This document shows, in pieces, positions 24,120 to 35,574 of a stretch of 64,000 bases of DNA (position 1 is its first letter; every line of letters begins with the position of its first letter). The position numbers and the translations under genes were made by a program. The DNA is from Atherix ibis (taxonomy: Eukaryota; Arthropoda; Insecta; Diptera; Athericidae), in contig OY282606.1 in assembly GCA_958298945.1 (NCBI GenBank), positions 45,211,920-45,275,919 of the forward strand, written 5' to 3'. Below the pieces are notes generated by a model. That model saw only the letters and a list, made by a program, of their open reading frames with translations, made no database searches and was not told the DNA's origin.

Positions 24120-25377
24120 CGTGGGCTACTATATATATTTCTGGCCTAATAATGAAAATGCGAATATTTATCAACGAAAAAGGTTTTATTGTTTTTCAAA
24201 ATATTCTCCATTAAGATTTATACACTTTTGCATGCGCTCAAACCAATTTTCGAAGCACTTTTTCCACTCCGATTGAGACACCTCCAAAACATGGTTTTTG
24301 AATGCTTCAACAGCATCTTCTGGCGACGAAAATAAAAAGAAGTCATTGGGTGCCAAGTCAGGGCTGTACGGAGGATGACCCATCAATTCGACGTTTTGTC
24401 CGGTCAAAAAGGCGCTGGTTTGAGCCGATGTGTGAGAGCTCGCATTGTCATGGTGCACAATGATTCGACTTCTCTTGTTCGTTTTTCGAATTTCTCCGAA
24501 GACTTCAGGCAAACAAATGGTGATGTACCACTCAGAATTGACCGTCCTACGTTGCACAAGCGGAACAGTCGCCACATGACCAGTTTTGCCAAAGAAACAA
24601 GCGACCATTTGCTTCGAAGTGCTTCTTCCACGAACAACTTTCGTTGGATTTGACTCGTCTTGGAAGACCCACACGGTCGATTGCTGTTTTGTTTCGGGCT
24701 CATACGCATAGATCCATGATTCGTCACCTGTGACGATCTTATAAACGTCTTTTGAAGCACCGCGATCGTATTTTTTCAGCATTTCTTTACACCAATCCAC
24801 ACGAGCCTTTTTTTGAGCGATTGTCAAATTGTGCGGGATCCAACGAGAACAAACCTTTTTTACGGCCAGGTGTTCATGCAATATCGAATGTATGCTGGTG
24901 GGAGAAATGCCTAGGCATGCCTCTATCTCACGGTATGTCACATGACGGTCTTGCATTATCAGTTCACGTACGGCATCGATGTTTTCTGGAACAACGGCTG
25001 TTTTTGGACGACCTTCACGGAATTCGTCTTTGAGCGAGCGTCGGCCACGATTGAATTCGTTGTACCAGTTTTTCACAGTGCTATAGGATGGTGCTTCATA
25101 GCCATACAAAGATTTAAGTTCATCGATGCACTCTTGTCGTGATAATCCACGTCGAAAGTTGTGAAAAATGATCGCACGAAAATGTTCACGAGTTAATTCC
25201 ATTTTTTTGCCAAATTGATTTTTTCAAGTCACTGTAAACAACACAAATGATAGTCGTACGTCAAAACGTTCTGAGTACGTTTATGCTAAAAAATGTCAAA
25301 CTTTCCAATGGAAATGTCAGATCGCACCTGGCAACACTTAGTGTTGCCTAGGCCAGAAATATATATAGTAGCCTACG
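24120..25377 (-). mobile_element. Nearly intact mariner nested in a LINE
   Basis: Terminal inverted repeats of about 28 bp, reading gtgggctactatatatattt then ctggcct inward from 24121 and returning at about 25347-25376, are flanked by TA. The element splits a Jockey-like LINE: the reading AVVFLATIY on the right continues as LINE reverse transcriptase beyond the left end. It carries the uninterrupted transposase at 24186-25202. Being nested and with well-preserved ends, it is younger than the LINE. Its ends differ from every other mariner in the window. Confidence 0.93.
24186..25202 (-). CDS. Mariner transposase, DD34D, uninterrupted frame
   Basis: A 338-residue frame starting MELTREHFRAIIFHNFRRGL and ending NGEYFEKQ. 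The product is a cut-and-paste DNA transposase acting in the nucleus on its own terminal repeats. The N-terminal half has two helix-turn-helix regions (about residues 5-50 and 70-110) and the WIPHNL motif at 121-126. The catalytic triad is complete: D160 in TGDESW, D252 in HHDNASSH and D287 in APNDFF, with 34 residues between the last two. After FLF at 289-291 the usual lysine-rich link appears shortened by about a dozen residues compared with relatives known to me, which could impair activity; this is from memory. The start is the ATG just inside the right terminal repeat. It is transcribed opposite to the window and in the same direction as its host LINE. Confidence 0.93.
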   Translation of the reverse strand: MELTREHFRAIIFHNFRRGLSRQECIDELKSLYGYEAPSYSTVKNWYNEFNRGRRSLKDEFREGRPKTAVVPENIDAVRELIMQDRHVTYREIEACLGISPTSIHSILHEHLAVKKVCSRWIPHNLTIAQKKARVDWCKEMLKKYDRGASKDVYKIVTGDESWIYAYEPETKQQSTVWVFQDESNPTKVVRGRSTSKQMVACFFGKTGHVATVPLVQRRTVNSEWYITICLPEVFGEIRKTNKRSRIIVHHDNASSHTSAQTSAFLTGQNVELMGHPPYSPDLAPNDFFLFSSPEDAVEAFKNHVLEVSQSEWKKCFENWFERMQKCINLNGEYFEKQ

Positions 25378-26358
25378 TATATTGTGGCAAGGAAAACTAC
25401 TGCTCTTTTAGGGAGTTGTTGGAGTATATTGGAGGTAATCAGATCATAGCCAGGAGCTTTATTTTTGGGAAGGAGCTGGATTAAATTGGAAACTTCGGAA
25501 GGAGTGATTGTCTTAAGGGGAAGACTCATGGGTAAAGGAATGGATAGTTCCATCTCGATTGTAGTGCAATGAGTCCTGTCTAATATGTCCTCATGTGGAG
25601 TAAATGTTTGTGCAAGGTGTTCAGCAAAAGCGTCTGCTTTATGTTTGTCCGTTTTGGCCCAGGTTCTGTCAGTTTTTCGTAAAGGGTGCTTTGTTTTTCT
25701 ATAAGATAGTATTTGTCTTGTAGCAGTCCACAAAATTCTGTTTTTCGTTAGGGTTCATGTATAGTTTCTAAAACGTTCTGTATTGTATTTAGTGATTTCG
25801 TCATGTACTTCTTTTTGCAGGTTGTTCAGTTTAGTTTTGTCGCTGGGCATTCTTGTATGTTGCCAATGAGCTCTTGCTTTTCGTTTTTCTGCAATAAGAC
25901 CCCTAATTGTTAATGGTTGAATTGTCAGGTTTTGTGTAGATTTCGAGTTTTTTTCTTTTTTGCGAAAAGGCTGTAGCGTTTTGTAATAAACATTTAAACT
26001 TGTGTACCGCGTCATGTAGTTCTTGTACTGTTTTTCAGCTTTGTCGTAAGTGTAAATGCTCGTCAATATATTGTTTGAATAATTCCCAATCAATTGGTTC
26101 ATTAATAAGTCTCGGCGCATTGACTTTTAGAGTGGATTGGGAATCGAGGACCAGTAGAACAGGGCTATGATCGGAGTTAAGATCTAGGAGTAAATTAACA
26201 TTAATGTTGGAGGAATTCTTGGGACTAGTTATAAAGTAATCTAGAATGTCACGAAGCTTAGATCTGGAACTTGGCCACTTAGTAGGATTAGGAGGAGAGA
26301 TGACATGGTAGGGAGAGGATGAAAGCACTTGGTTAAAAATAATCCCACGTAACACCAA
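25378..26358 (-). mobile_element. Jockey-like LINE, endonuclease end and start of reverse transcriptase
   Basis: This is the upstream part of the LINE at 23573-24118. Minus-strand frames: 26035-26358 with DILDYFITSPKNSSNINVNL and LNSDHSPVLLVL, the SDHSP motif that ends an APE-type endonuclease; 25755-26120 with a basic linker; and 25338-25733 with RTDRTWAKTDKHKADAFAEH, then LPKNKAPGYDLITSNILQQL, the start of the reverse transcriptase. The frames shift between segments, and the 5-prime part of the element (gag-like ORF and most of the endonuclease) is missing beyond 26358. Confidence 0.85.
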
Positions 26359-26689
26359 TTTAAAATAAAATATTAACGTGGAAGAATCAAATAGTATTCA
26401 AATTAATGTCATTTAAAATTAATCAATTAATTATATCCAAACTATACTAAAATTATTAATAGTGGAATTAAAGCCATTCAGTAAATATTTTGGTATGAAC
26501 TTTTGCCAAATCTAAACATTTTTTATACACAGTCTCTCTAACCACTAACAATATTTATCCAAGATTTATAGTATCGTTAGTCTTATATCAAAAACTTAGA
26601 TATAGTCACTAGAGGAGTTGAATAAACCTTCATTAATGCTATACTAGAGGGTATTGCTCTAATTACTTTCTCGCAATTAAAAAAATGGA
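26359..26689. other. AT-rich gap between two LINE remnants
   Basis: No coding motif is seen. It is an AT-rich spacer between the Jockey-like LINE on the minus strand and the next LINE on the plus strand. Confidence 0.45.
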
Positions 26690-29220
26690 ATGTGTCCAAT
26701 AGGGCTACACTATCGGATCATATACATAAAAGAATCGATATTGAAGCTTATAGCTATGCAGGAAGAGATGACTAGGGTTCTTAAACTTACTAATTGAAAA
26801 TTCTTTAACGAATGCTTAGTGACCTAGACACATTTAACTCCAAGCACTCCCACTCTTATATTGTGAGGATAGCTGGTTTGTTAAAAAGATGAGGGCTCTG
26901 TGATGAAGGTACCGTGGTAGAACATAGAATTTGAAAAATAAAAGAAACAAGTCCGGAAAACATTAAGTAGGTTAAAAACCATCAACTGCTGTGAAAAATA
27001 CTATCATACTATTAAAATTTATAACAAGAAACTTTGCAGGTATAAACGGCTAACGTGGAAAGGCTTCTTGATATCTCTACTGCGGCCCCACTATAAAAGT
27101 TGAATACCACTAAGATGTAATAGTCTGTTGAAAAATTCGGTGAGTATATCTATGGAGAGCTGGGAGAATATCCTCTATCTCTTACTAGAAACCTATTTTC
27201 CAAGATTGGTAGTCCTAAGCTCCACTAAGGACCCAGTTCTTCCAATTCTTCAAAATGGTAAGAAACTCAGAGAATGGATCAAAAACCTTTCTAGAAGAAC
27301 TTTTTATCTTGATATTATCAAATGGCTGATCAAATCCTTAACACCTTTCAAATCTTCCAGAAAGACAGTATTTTTTCCGCCATATTACAGCAAAATTTAG
27401 AAGTAGTAACTCCTATTATTTTTAAGATTTATAAGTGCTAGAAACATGTCAACATAATCCCGTACCCAAATACTACAAACCTATCAGTCTAACATCGTTC
27501 TTATTCAAAGCTTTGGAAAAGGTGCTAGACATAACATTCCGAAAAATGGTCGTCTACACACAACCAGTTTTGGTATCAATCGGACAAGCCCACTGAACCT
27601 ACGCTGCACGGGCTTGTCTATAAATATTTAGTATTACCTCCTATGAGTCCATATAGAAGACGGCTTTACGCGAGGTATTTGTGTTCCCCACGATTGGATA
27701 AATTAAGGCTGGGGAATGATGCAGTGACTGTTAGAGCTCTTAAGGATTGTCTGCAAGGAGGATTATTATCACCCCGAATTTGATCATATTTCATTGATGA
27801 CCACCTAGTCAAACTATCTGCCCTAGCTTTATAGTTAAAGGTTATGCTGATGACCTGGTCGTGATGATCAGGAGAAAACATAAAGAAAGTAATTTAGACA
27901 TAATGCAGAGTACTGTAAATCAAGTGTACACTTGGTGCCTAATGTTATATTTCTTAAGAACAAGAAGTTGGCCCTCACGATGGTCAAGATAAATGGAACT
28001 AAACTTGAGTTCTCTACTGAGGTCAAATATCGAAGGGGTCGTTTTGGACCAAAAATTAACCCGGAACTCCCACCGTACTAAAGCTACTGATAGAGCAACT
28101 AAATCTATTTGCAATTGTTGTAGGCTCTTCGGTAAAACCTAGGGTCCGCAACCATAAATGATACAGTGGACGCGGATCTCGTTTAGTGGCCTTAGGCTGA
28201 AAAACATACTTCCCAAGTTACAATTTGTAAGATTTAAAGACTGGCGTGCTTGGATATTACAAGTATCTTGATAAAATGCCACATGACTGCACTTTAGGCT
28301 CTTTAAGCGACTAGAGGGGCTCTTAGGTTAAAACATTTCAAAACCTTTAAATTAGGCGATCTGGCTGGACATTTTACGGTCGCATCGGACCAAAAATAAA
28401 TACAGGAAGCTAAATATCTAATGGATATAATACAAAGAAAAAATAATTTAAATCAGTTCTTCAAAGTGACTGATTTAATTAGTGCCACAATCAAACTTGG
28501 AAGATGGTAGAGCCATCACGCTAGGAAGAGGCCCTCGTCTTTTACATTTAAAACGGTAGGGCGGGAGTTGTTTCAAACTTTACTGCCATTTATTAAGACC
28601 ATTAGTAAATCCCATTCTTTTAGCAGGTGGGAATAAATGCTATAGACCTTTGTGTTAGAGAGTATCAGAATAAACCTACATAACGCAAAAATCCTATATA
28701 TTATGATAGACATCTAATTTGCATTGAAAACTCTTGTCTCGTCTGATATTAAATTCGAGCTATTTTAATATATCCTCATTATCCTAAATCAGCTGGCTAG
28801 ACACAAAAATGTAGCTTTGATATGGGTGCCAGATCATAAGGGTATTGAGGATACAGAACTAGCAAAGAAATTTTCTAAAAGAGGAACAAATACCCCATTA
28901 ATTAAACCAGAACCATTATGGGACAAACAATATATGTACCTAGGGTCCATATGGATCAATTAAAAAAATGAATTGCCACTTCTAAAAACAGAACGCTAGA
29001 TCCATGTTAAGGCTACTCACCCGCCTACTCACTGGACACTGTCTTTTGAGATATTATATTAATAAAATGAACAAATTTGACAGGAAAAACATTTTTTCTC
29101 TGCAGAGTATGAAACGTCAAAGCATTTTTTCTGTGATTGCGAGATGATTCCCTCACAAACGGGTAATATTATGTTAGATCAACCGAAACTATTATAGGCT
29201 TCCTTTACCGGTCGCTTCTA
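26690..29220 (+). mobile_element. Dead LINE with endonuclease tail, reverse transcriptase and RNase H (I/R1-like)
   Basis: Plus-strand order: ATLSDHIHKR near 26710 (end of endonuclease); LLLETYFPRLVVLSS and IIKWLIKSLTPFKSS in the frame 27128-27400 (start of reverse transcriptase); KYYKPISLTSFLFKALEKVL near 27475; GYADDLVVMIRRKHKE near 27840, containing the catalytic ADD motif; KATDRATKSICNCCRLFGKT near 28080; then an RNase H-like VALIWVPDHKGIEDTELAKK near 28810; and a Cys-His tail (HFFCDCEM) near 29130. Numerous stops and frameshifts show that it is long dead. The part from 28282 onwards is also present at 38501-39460. Clade placement (I or R1 group) is tentative. Confidence 0.8.
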
Positions 29221-29354
29221 AGAACAAGCAATAAACACTATAGGAAATTTTGAAATTTTCAGGCCTCAAAAAAACAGTGTCGCCACAATAGAGTATTTTC
29301 AATTGAGAAATAGTTCGTAATAACATTTTTCCAATAAAAACGTATCTTTTTAGG

Positions 29355-29546
29355 TTAAAATAATAATTGTTGTTTTTGTAATATCAGTGGTAAGGTTTCT
29401 TTTGCTAGACGACATTGATTCTTGGTGTAAATAATAAAATGATTATTATGTGGGAATATTGTAATATTAATACTATAGGAAGTACAATTTGAATTAAATT
29501 GCTTACCCAACAAAAAATCGTAACTTTCAATCGTTTTTTTAACCAA
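29355..29546 (-). CDS. Doubtful small frame kept in both duplication copies
   Basis: A minus-strand frame of 63 codons, also present at 39567-39758 with few changes. The peptide holds FNSNCTSYSINITIFPHNNH, then FIIYTKNQCRLAKETLPLIL. It opens at a TTG, not an ATG, so it would have to be an exon or a chance frame. The segment TTGGGTAAGC near its start looks like a splice donor. I do not recognise the protein. Preservation in both copies may only reflect the age of the duplication. Confidence 0.2.
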   Translation of the reverse strand: MVKKTIESYDFLLGKQFNSNCTSYSINITIFPHNNHFIIYTKNQCRLAKETLPLILQKQQLLF

Positions 29547-30049
29547 AATTATTTTAAAAAAACTAAGAAATATTCATAATTAGAATAAAAAATATTAGTA
29601 GCCAAAATAGAACTAGTTATTGAATTTTTTTTGTAAATATGTTAATTATATTTTATGCAGAAAATAAATAATTTACAAAAATCTAATGACCACAAATCTG
29701 AAATTAACTTTTTTGTCTATTATAGATTTTGTCTCATCATATGCGCAACAATTTACACAATACTAATAATCATCCAATACACTATCGGCGACAAAACACG
29801 CCATATTACAACAAAATACATTCAATAAAAGGTAGTAATTAGATGAATATTTTTACGATAATAATTATAAAAATATAAGTATATTTTTTCTGATATAAAA
29901 TAATATCTTATATTGCTAATGACTAAAAAATCAACTCGTTTATTGATATTAGTACCAAAACAAGTTTGTAGCAATACAATTTTCTATTTCTCGATTATAA
30001 ACGAAGACACGTTGAATAGTTTGGAAGAAAATACTTCAAATATATTATC

Positions 30050-30653
30050 ATGAAAACGGCTAAAATTACATATAACATTTTTTTTATTTACTTTTTATTA
30101 TATCTAAATTGTCAAACATTTGCACAATTCGTAAGTTACCTTAGATTAGAAAATATATTTGCAGTTTTGAAGTAATAAATATTTCCAGAGCTATAAACGA
30201 CAAGTGCTACTAAGAAATTTAGACTACACATACGATTCAAAGGAAATTATTTTTAGTGCTAATCTTACAAATAATAAGATTGTTAATGCTAATTTGCGTT
30301 TGTTGAAAGATGCAAAAATTTTAAAATGTGTAGTACGGACTTCCATCGATCAGAATGGTAATTATATTCTGATGGTTCAAAGAACACTTAACTATTGCGA
30401 AATATTATCCGCTAAGTGGGAGCAATCTTTCGCCACAAAATTATTAGCCAATATGATAACAAAATATTCAAATATTACATTATCTTGTCCATTAAAAGCT
30501 GGTTATTATGTATTAAATAACTTTATATATCCAAATGAAGTTAGGTTTCCATTACCGGAAACTAAATTTAAATTTGAATTGAGAATTTTCAATAAAAACA
30601 GAGGAAAACATATTATAAATATGACTTTTCGAGGTGAAATTAAAAATGAATAA
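30050..30653 (+). CDS. Secreted DUF1091-family protein, duplication copy A
   Basis: Two exons, 30050-30130 and 30189-30653, around a 58-bp phase-0 GT-AG intron (gtaagttac to tttccag), giving 181 residues. Exon 1 is a signal peptide: basic start MKTAKITYN, hydrophobic core IFFIYFLLYL, then NCQTFAQF. The mature protein shows the DUF1091 pattern: YSNITLSCPLKAGYYVLNNF with C127, the partner C97 in LNYCEIL, and a late FPLPETKFKF strand. Possible N-glycosylation sites include NLT, NIT and NMT. DUF1091 proteins are small extracellular fly proteins related to the ML/MD-2-like lipid-binding fold, and some are implicated in chemosensation; the ligand here is unknown. An AATAAA lies about 15 bp past the stop. 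A close paralogue is at 40261 and a distant one at 45724. Confidence 0.85.
30131..30188 (+). other. Intron of DUF1091 gene A
   Basis: 58-bp GT-AG intron directly after the signal-peptide exon. The donor gtaagt is perfect and the acceptor reads atttccag. The same intron, at the same place and length, is in the copy at 40342-40399. Confidence 0.85.
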
Positions 30654-31599
30654 TTATGAAAGTTTACAATAAAATCAGACTTCGATAATAAATAATTTAG
30701 ATTTACTTACTGTTTATAATAAAATTCAACTTATGAATACATTAAAAATGACTCAAATATTAGAGCATATAAAAAAGTAAATTTTGCTTATTATTTATTA
30801 CTAATAAAAACGTATGGTTAATTGACAATTACAAATAATTTCTTAGTCGTTTATGTTAAAGGAAAAAAAAATTATGCCGAATAAAATAAGACAGAAACCT
30901 TTTCAATAGAGTCTGAAAAAAATTTTGTCCATATTTTGATTGTTTTTTTACTTATTATTTATTAACAAGTGCAAATATAAAATTGTAGTAAGCAGGATAT
31001 TTTATAAACATACAAGTATTTAAAATAAATTGAAGAAATGAAGGAGAAAACACCCACCTATGTTTCTTCAAGACCACATTAAAATTGAAATAAATAACGT
31101 CAATAAATATTTATAGACAGTATAGAGAGTGGTAGGCTTTTTATAAAAAAATTGTAGTATTAGGAAAAGAATTTGTTTATTTTTTATATTGCGCAATGAC
31201 CAGACTGTCATCTATAATAGAAAAAGGCTTAAAGTATTTTAAATGGTAAGTCGAACCTCACAGTCGAAGTCCACAAGTCCATATTGGTTTCAATTATATA
31301 ACAATGCTTATTTAGTGTTAGTATAGGTATTTTAGCTAGGAATAAAAGCAATTGTCTGTATAGTCCATTAAGTTCAGTCATTTATAATCCTGTATATTGG
31401 GTTACACGTTAACTTTCATTTAACATTTTCTGAACCATTATTTTATGGAATTGATGTGATTCTGTAGGAAAGAGGAACTCATATTTGGGTCTTACTAATG
31501 GGCTAGAATATCAGTATTCTTTCAGTAGAGGTGATCTGTTTCCAAGATTTATTAATTTATTTATGAACATTTGGTAAGATTTATCAATTTATTTATGAA
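30654..31599. other. AT-rich spacer within duplication copy A
   Basis: No gene recognised. It aligns with 40865-41780 in copy B. Early in it are the polyadenylation-type AATAAA sites that would serve the DUF1091 gene. Confidence 0.5.
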
Positions 31600-32560
31600 A
31601 ATAAATATGGTAAAAAAAATGCTTAGTAATTGTCCAATTTTTTTTATCAAAGTAATCGTTCTCTTATTGCAACTTATAATGCACTTCTTTCAATTTATGT
31701 TCGTTATAATCAGCCTAGTGTGATCGCTATTTGGGGAACGGTGGAAAGTTTTGAACGCACTTTTTCTTTAAACCAAAGTAAAGATACGATCGAAGTGGCG
31801 GGAATATTGCTGCCTATCATCCAAGTATTGATGAAGACCCATCAATCTCGGCATTTGAAACCATCTGTCACAACAACATGGCATATTTTACGCTTGTAAT
31901 TGGGCTTCTATCCTTACAAAATTTTTATTACATCATAAACGCCTTGAATTTGCTAATTTTACTATGAAACAATATTAAAATTATAGCGATTTTTCCAAAA
32001 AAAATCATCTTAAATGAGGCGAATCGGTGAATGAACAAAATTGTCGTAACTGAGCTAAAGTCAATCCACAAATTATTTACGAGGAACATTCCGGAAAAGT
32101 GGAATATTATGGCACAGTGGCATCGTCGGACCTTATTTTTTTCAAAATGAGGAAGGAGTTACCATTACTATCAATAGTGAGTGGTACAGATCGATGATAA
32201 CGAAATTGGCGGTATAAGTTTGGCAAACCGATTATTTCAAGAAATGCAGCCGTGTAATGGCCTCCAAGAAGTTGTGATCGAACACTTTTGAACTTCTTAT
32301 TGTGAAGTTATTTGAAGTCATTGGTCTATGTCAATAGCCTAGGTACCAATGATTTACTAAAAATAAATATTGAATGCCGAAAACATAGAATAAGGCCAGA
32401 TTTATTGCACAAGATGCTCAAAAATTGGAACTATGGTGTTCGGTTTTATAAACGAAACAGAGGCAGCTATTTGCATTTTGTAATTTTTAAAATATATGTA
32501 ATTGCATCGATTATGCTTTAAAATAAAATAATAAATTTTACTCCATCATTTTTGTGTCTT
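31600..32560 (+). mobile_element. Rosa-like mariner remnant, copy A
   Basis: The frame 31630-31899 keeps a transposase N-terminus: YNALLSIYVRYNQPSVIAIW, then FERTFSLNQSKDTIEVAG, then SVTTTWHILRL. Downstream pieces in several frames match the middle (GIVGPYFF-type reading near 32110 and INSEWYRSMI near 32180) and the end (32312-32521: LKSLVYVN-like reading, then KMLKNWNYGVRFYKRNRGSY). The order and motifs agree with DD41D rosa-type transposases. Stops and frameshifts abound. The terminal repeats are not clear. It lies inside the segmental duplication and is matched at 41790-42760. Confidence 0.7.
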
Positions 32561-32595
32561 GTTTTATTTGAGAAAAAAACATATCACTCTTGCTA

Positions 32596-35572
32596 AAAAA
32601 AACTGTATTACACTTTGTATACTATCAATGGATGAAGTATATTTAGTAAAGATACTGAATAATAAGGGGCCAAAAATGCTTTCCTATGAAAAATAAGTTT
32701 TTTCGGCTATATTTTATATTGTCTAATATGTTCTAAAAAATTATTTCTTGCAAGGATAAAATTCAACGTTTAGAAATTTTGAGGAAGGAACAATTCTCCT
32801 GGGTTTCTAACCTAAACCATACTACCATATCTCCGATCAAATACCAGAAAACCGTCTAATAATGCACTTTGGTAGTATATTCTTTAATCGGGATAAGAGA
32901 TAAAATAATTAACACTATAAGATGGTAGTAGTTTGGTTCTGAATCCTTCCTGTAGTTTAGCAACTATACCATTTGATTATTATTATATATATAAGCTTTT
33001 AGGGTTATATTTTTGAATATTTCAGCTAGGATAGAGATTACTTTGTAAATTCGAAGGTATTTAAATGTAATATTGTGTGCAGTTAAAATGTTACTCAATA
33101 TTGTTTATCATGTTATACTGCACTAAATTGAAAAAAAATGTGATTCTAAATCCATTCTGCAGAAATTATAGTGGACTACATTAACAGGTTTCAATGAAGT
33201 AAAATTATTTTTTTTAAATAGGAAAAATTCCTGTACAATTTCACATAATAACTATTTACACAAAAAAATTTGCAATTATAATTGTTTGCTATTTTTATTA
33301 TTCGGCAAATTTTTGTATAAAAGATTATTAGAAAATCAAAATTACAAGAGCAGAAAACAAAAATTAATATAGTGGCAAAAGTTTCACAAATTAATGCGGC
33401 AAAATTAATACTTCATAAAATTGCCACCTATAGTATATGTTACCTTATCATGAAAACATGGAAAAGCTTACTGTAGAGGAAGTTATCTACTTATTAAAGG
33501 ATAAATCAGAATGAAGACCATTATTTCACCAACTAGATTAAATTTAGTTAAACGTTACATAAGATTTTATTTCGCAATCTACTACATAAATGATTGTAAT
33601 ACTTTTAAGATAGCTTGTAATTTGCTTTAGCCTACTTTGATATGAATACTTATTGAAGTTTCTTCAAAATAAATTTTAAAGGGACTTCTCTCCTACAAAA
33701 TAACATATTTCGATGAGACTTTATTACTAAGAAACATGACCAAGATAAAAAAAATGTCTTCAAGAAAGTTATACAAATTTTGATAAAGGCTAATTGGTAT
33801 ATTATTAATCATAGGATTAATATCAATCGCTGTTAAAAAGGACAGTAACCAAATTTTGATTAACAAACAAATTAAAAGGTTAATAATTTTTTTAAACCAA
33901 AATTTAAAAAAAAGACGAGAGAAAGTCTTCCTTAAAAAAAATGTTATAAGAAAAGTTCTAAATATGAAAATAAAAGAATAAACGTTTTAAAAAAATTAAA
34001 ACTTTCTTATAGTGAATAAAAAAGTGTCACTCCTTTCAATAGTTTGAACTACTTCCTCATTTCTTTTGTTAGTTTTCAAATATAAATAAAAAAAACGGAG
34101 TAGTTCATCGTTTAAAAAGTGAAAATATAAGAAGACCTTTGATAAAGAACAAAAAAAAAGACCTTTGATAAAGAAAATCACCTCAATTTTCATCTAAATT
34201 ATCATAATTTTCAGATTATTATTATCTAAATAAGATTATTTTTTTAAAGATAACTTCTTAACGCTTTTAGATTCTTTAATAACCTTAAACCATCTTTTTT
34301 TTAATTTTCTGAAACTAAATTGAGTGCATTACAAAATCTGACCACTTACGAGTATTATTTTTTTCTATAATCTACACCTTAAACAGGATCGTGCTACTAA
34401 AACCAAGCAACTCTTTTGCTCGACAACTATTTGAAACCACCACATTTTTTGTGAAATTTTTTGTTGTTGTAGGTTGTATTAGTATTTTTTTTTGTAAGCA
34501 GGTAAAAGACTTAGTTAGTTAGGTTTTGAAAATTATTTATTAACTAAAGTAGTAAGCAAAAGATAAATTTAAAAAAAGGATAGTTGGGAAATTAAAATAG
34601 TGAAGTACTTAAAACCAAGGTCTTTCATTAAAAAAAGTTGATCGCCAAATAAGCATAAGTCATAATAAAGCAAACGTGTTTTACTGATCTATAAACGCTT
34701 ATGGTAGCCTTATCGATGGTATTGACGATTCGATCGTTACCAAAGAGGTGGCGCACAAATCAGCAAGGCCATGCATCGAATCATCGAAAGTTTATTGCTT
34801 CTAATAACACTACTGCATTCCATGAATCGAAAATAAATGATTTAAAAATATAAAATTTCTTCATTGTATTTAAGAGTCGAGTAGGTGTAGATGTATTTGC
34901 ATAGATTATGAACATAATCTATTAAAATAATAGTTACAAATACGCAAATATACAATCTATAATAAATATATATGAATAATTAAAATCAAATATGAATAAA
35001 TAAAAAAATATTATAAGATATTACAAGATTTAAAATATATTCTACTCCTTGGATTTTTTATTTTTCCGTTGAAATAAAATTGAATGTTTAATTTCACATA
35101 ATTAAATTAGTTATGAAGTGATTGTACAAAATTTGAATCAGTCATTTTAATTTTTTAATTTTTTCAACATTAAACGATAAAACTATAAATTTCATAATAC
35201 ACCAGAGAGATCTACAATAATAAAACAAATCTTTTACGAACACCTTTCTGAAAGAACCATTTAATAAACAAAAATATGTTTATAACAAAAAGAATTAAAA
35301 ATTAACAATGAAAATTTAAAAAAGTAAATATGAAGACAGTGAATTGATTTTACAGCTTTCTTCGTCTTCATTCTTCTTTCTGCGTTCTTCTTCCTGTTAC
35401 CACTACAGGTATGACTGAATATATATACAATATATATAACAGCCAAAGAAGTTTTTTTTCAAACATGTGAGAAGTTTCATTTTCTTAATAACTCTTCTCC
35501 TCCTCCTTCTTCTCTTCCCGCTTTTATTTTTCTCTTTCTCTTCAATGCATGATTTTTTTGTCTTTTCTAGAA
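32596..35572. other. Long AT-rich stretch without genes
   Basis: Very AT-rich, with homopolymer runs and a pyrimidine-rich tract at about 35355-35530 (repeated ttctt and cctcc words). No coding motif, transposon end or tandem array of note was seen. Confidence 0.55.
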
Positions 35573-35574
35573 TA

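Larger units (their letters stand above)
28282..32595 (+). repeat. Segmental duplication, copy A (4.3 kb)
   Basis: This segment and 38501-42820 align along their whole length in the same orientation, about 10.2 kb apart. They begin together at catgactgcactttaggctc and end together at catatcactcttg. Contents in both copies: LINE 3-prime end, AT-rich spacer, DUF1091 gene, spacer, and a rosa-like mariner remnant. Divergence is moderate, with many substitutions and small indels, so it is not a recent or assembly-made copy. Since both copies contain the already broken LINE and mariner, the duplication postdates those insertions. Confidence 0.93.

Noticed and set aside
24375..25142. Plus-strand frames of 60-93 codons
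   Set aside because: Antisense of the intact mariner transposase at 24186-25202.
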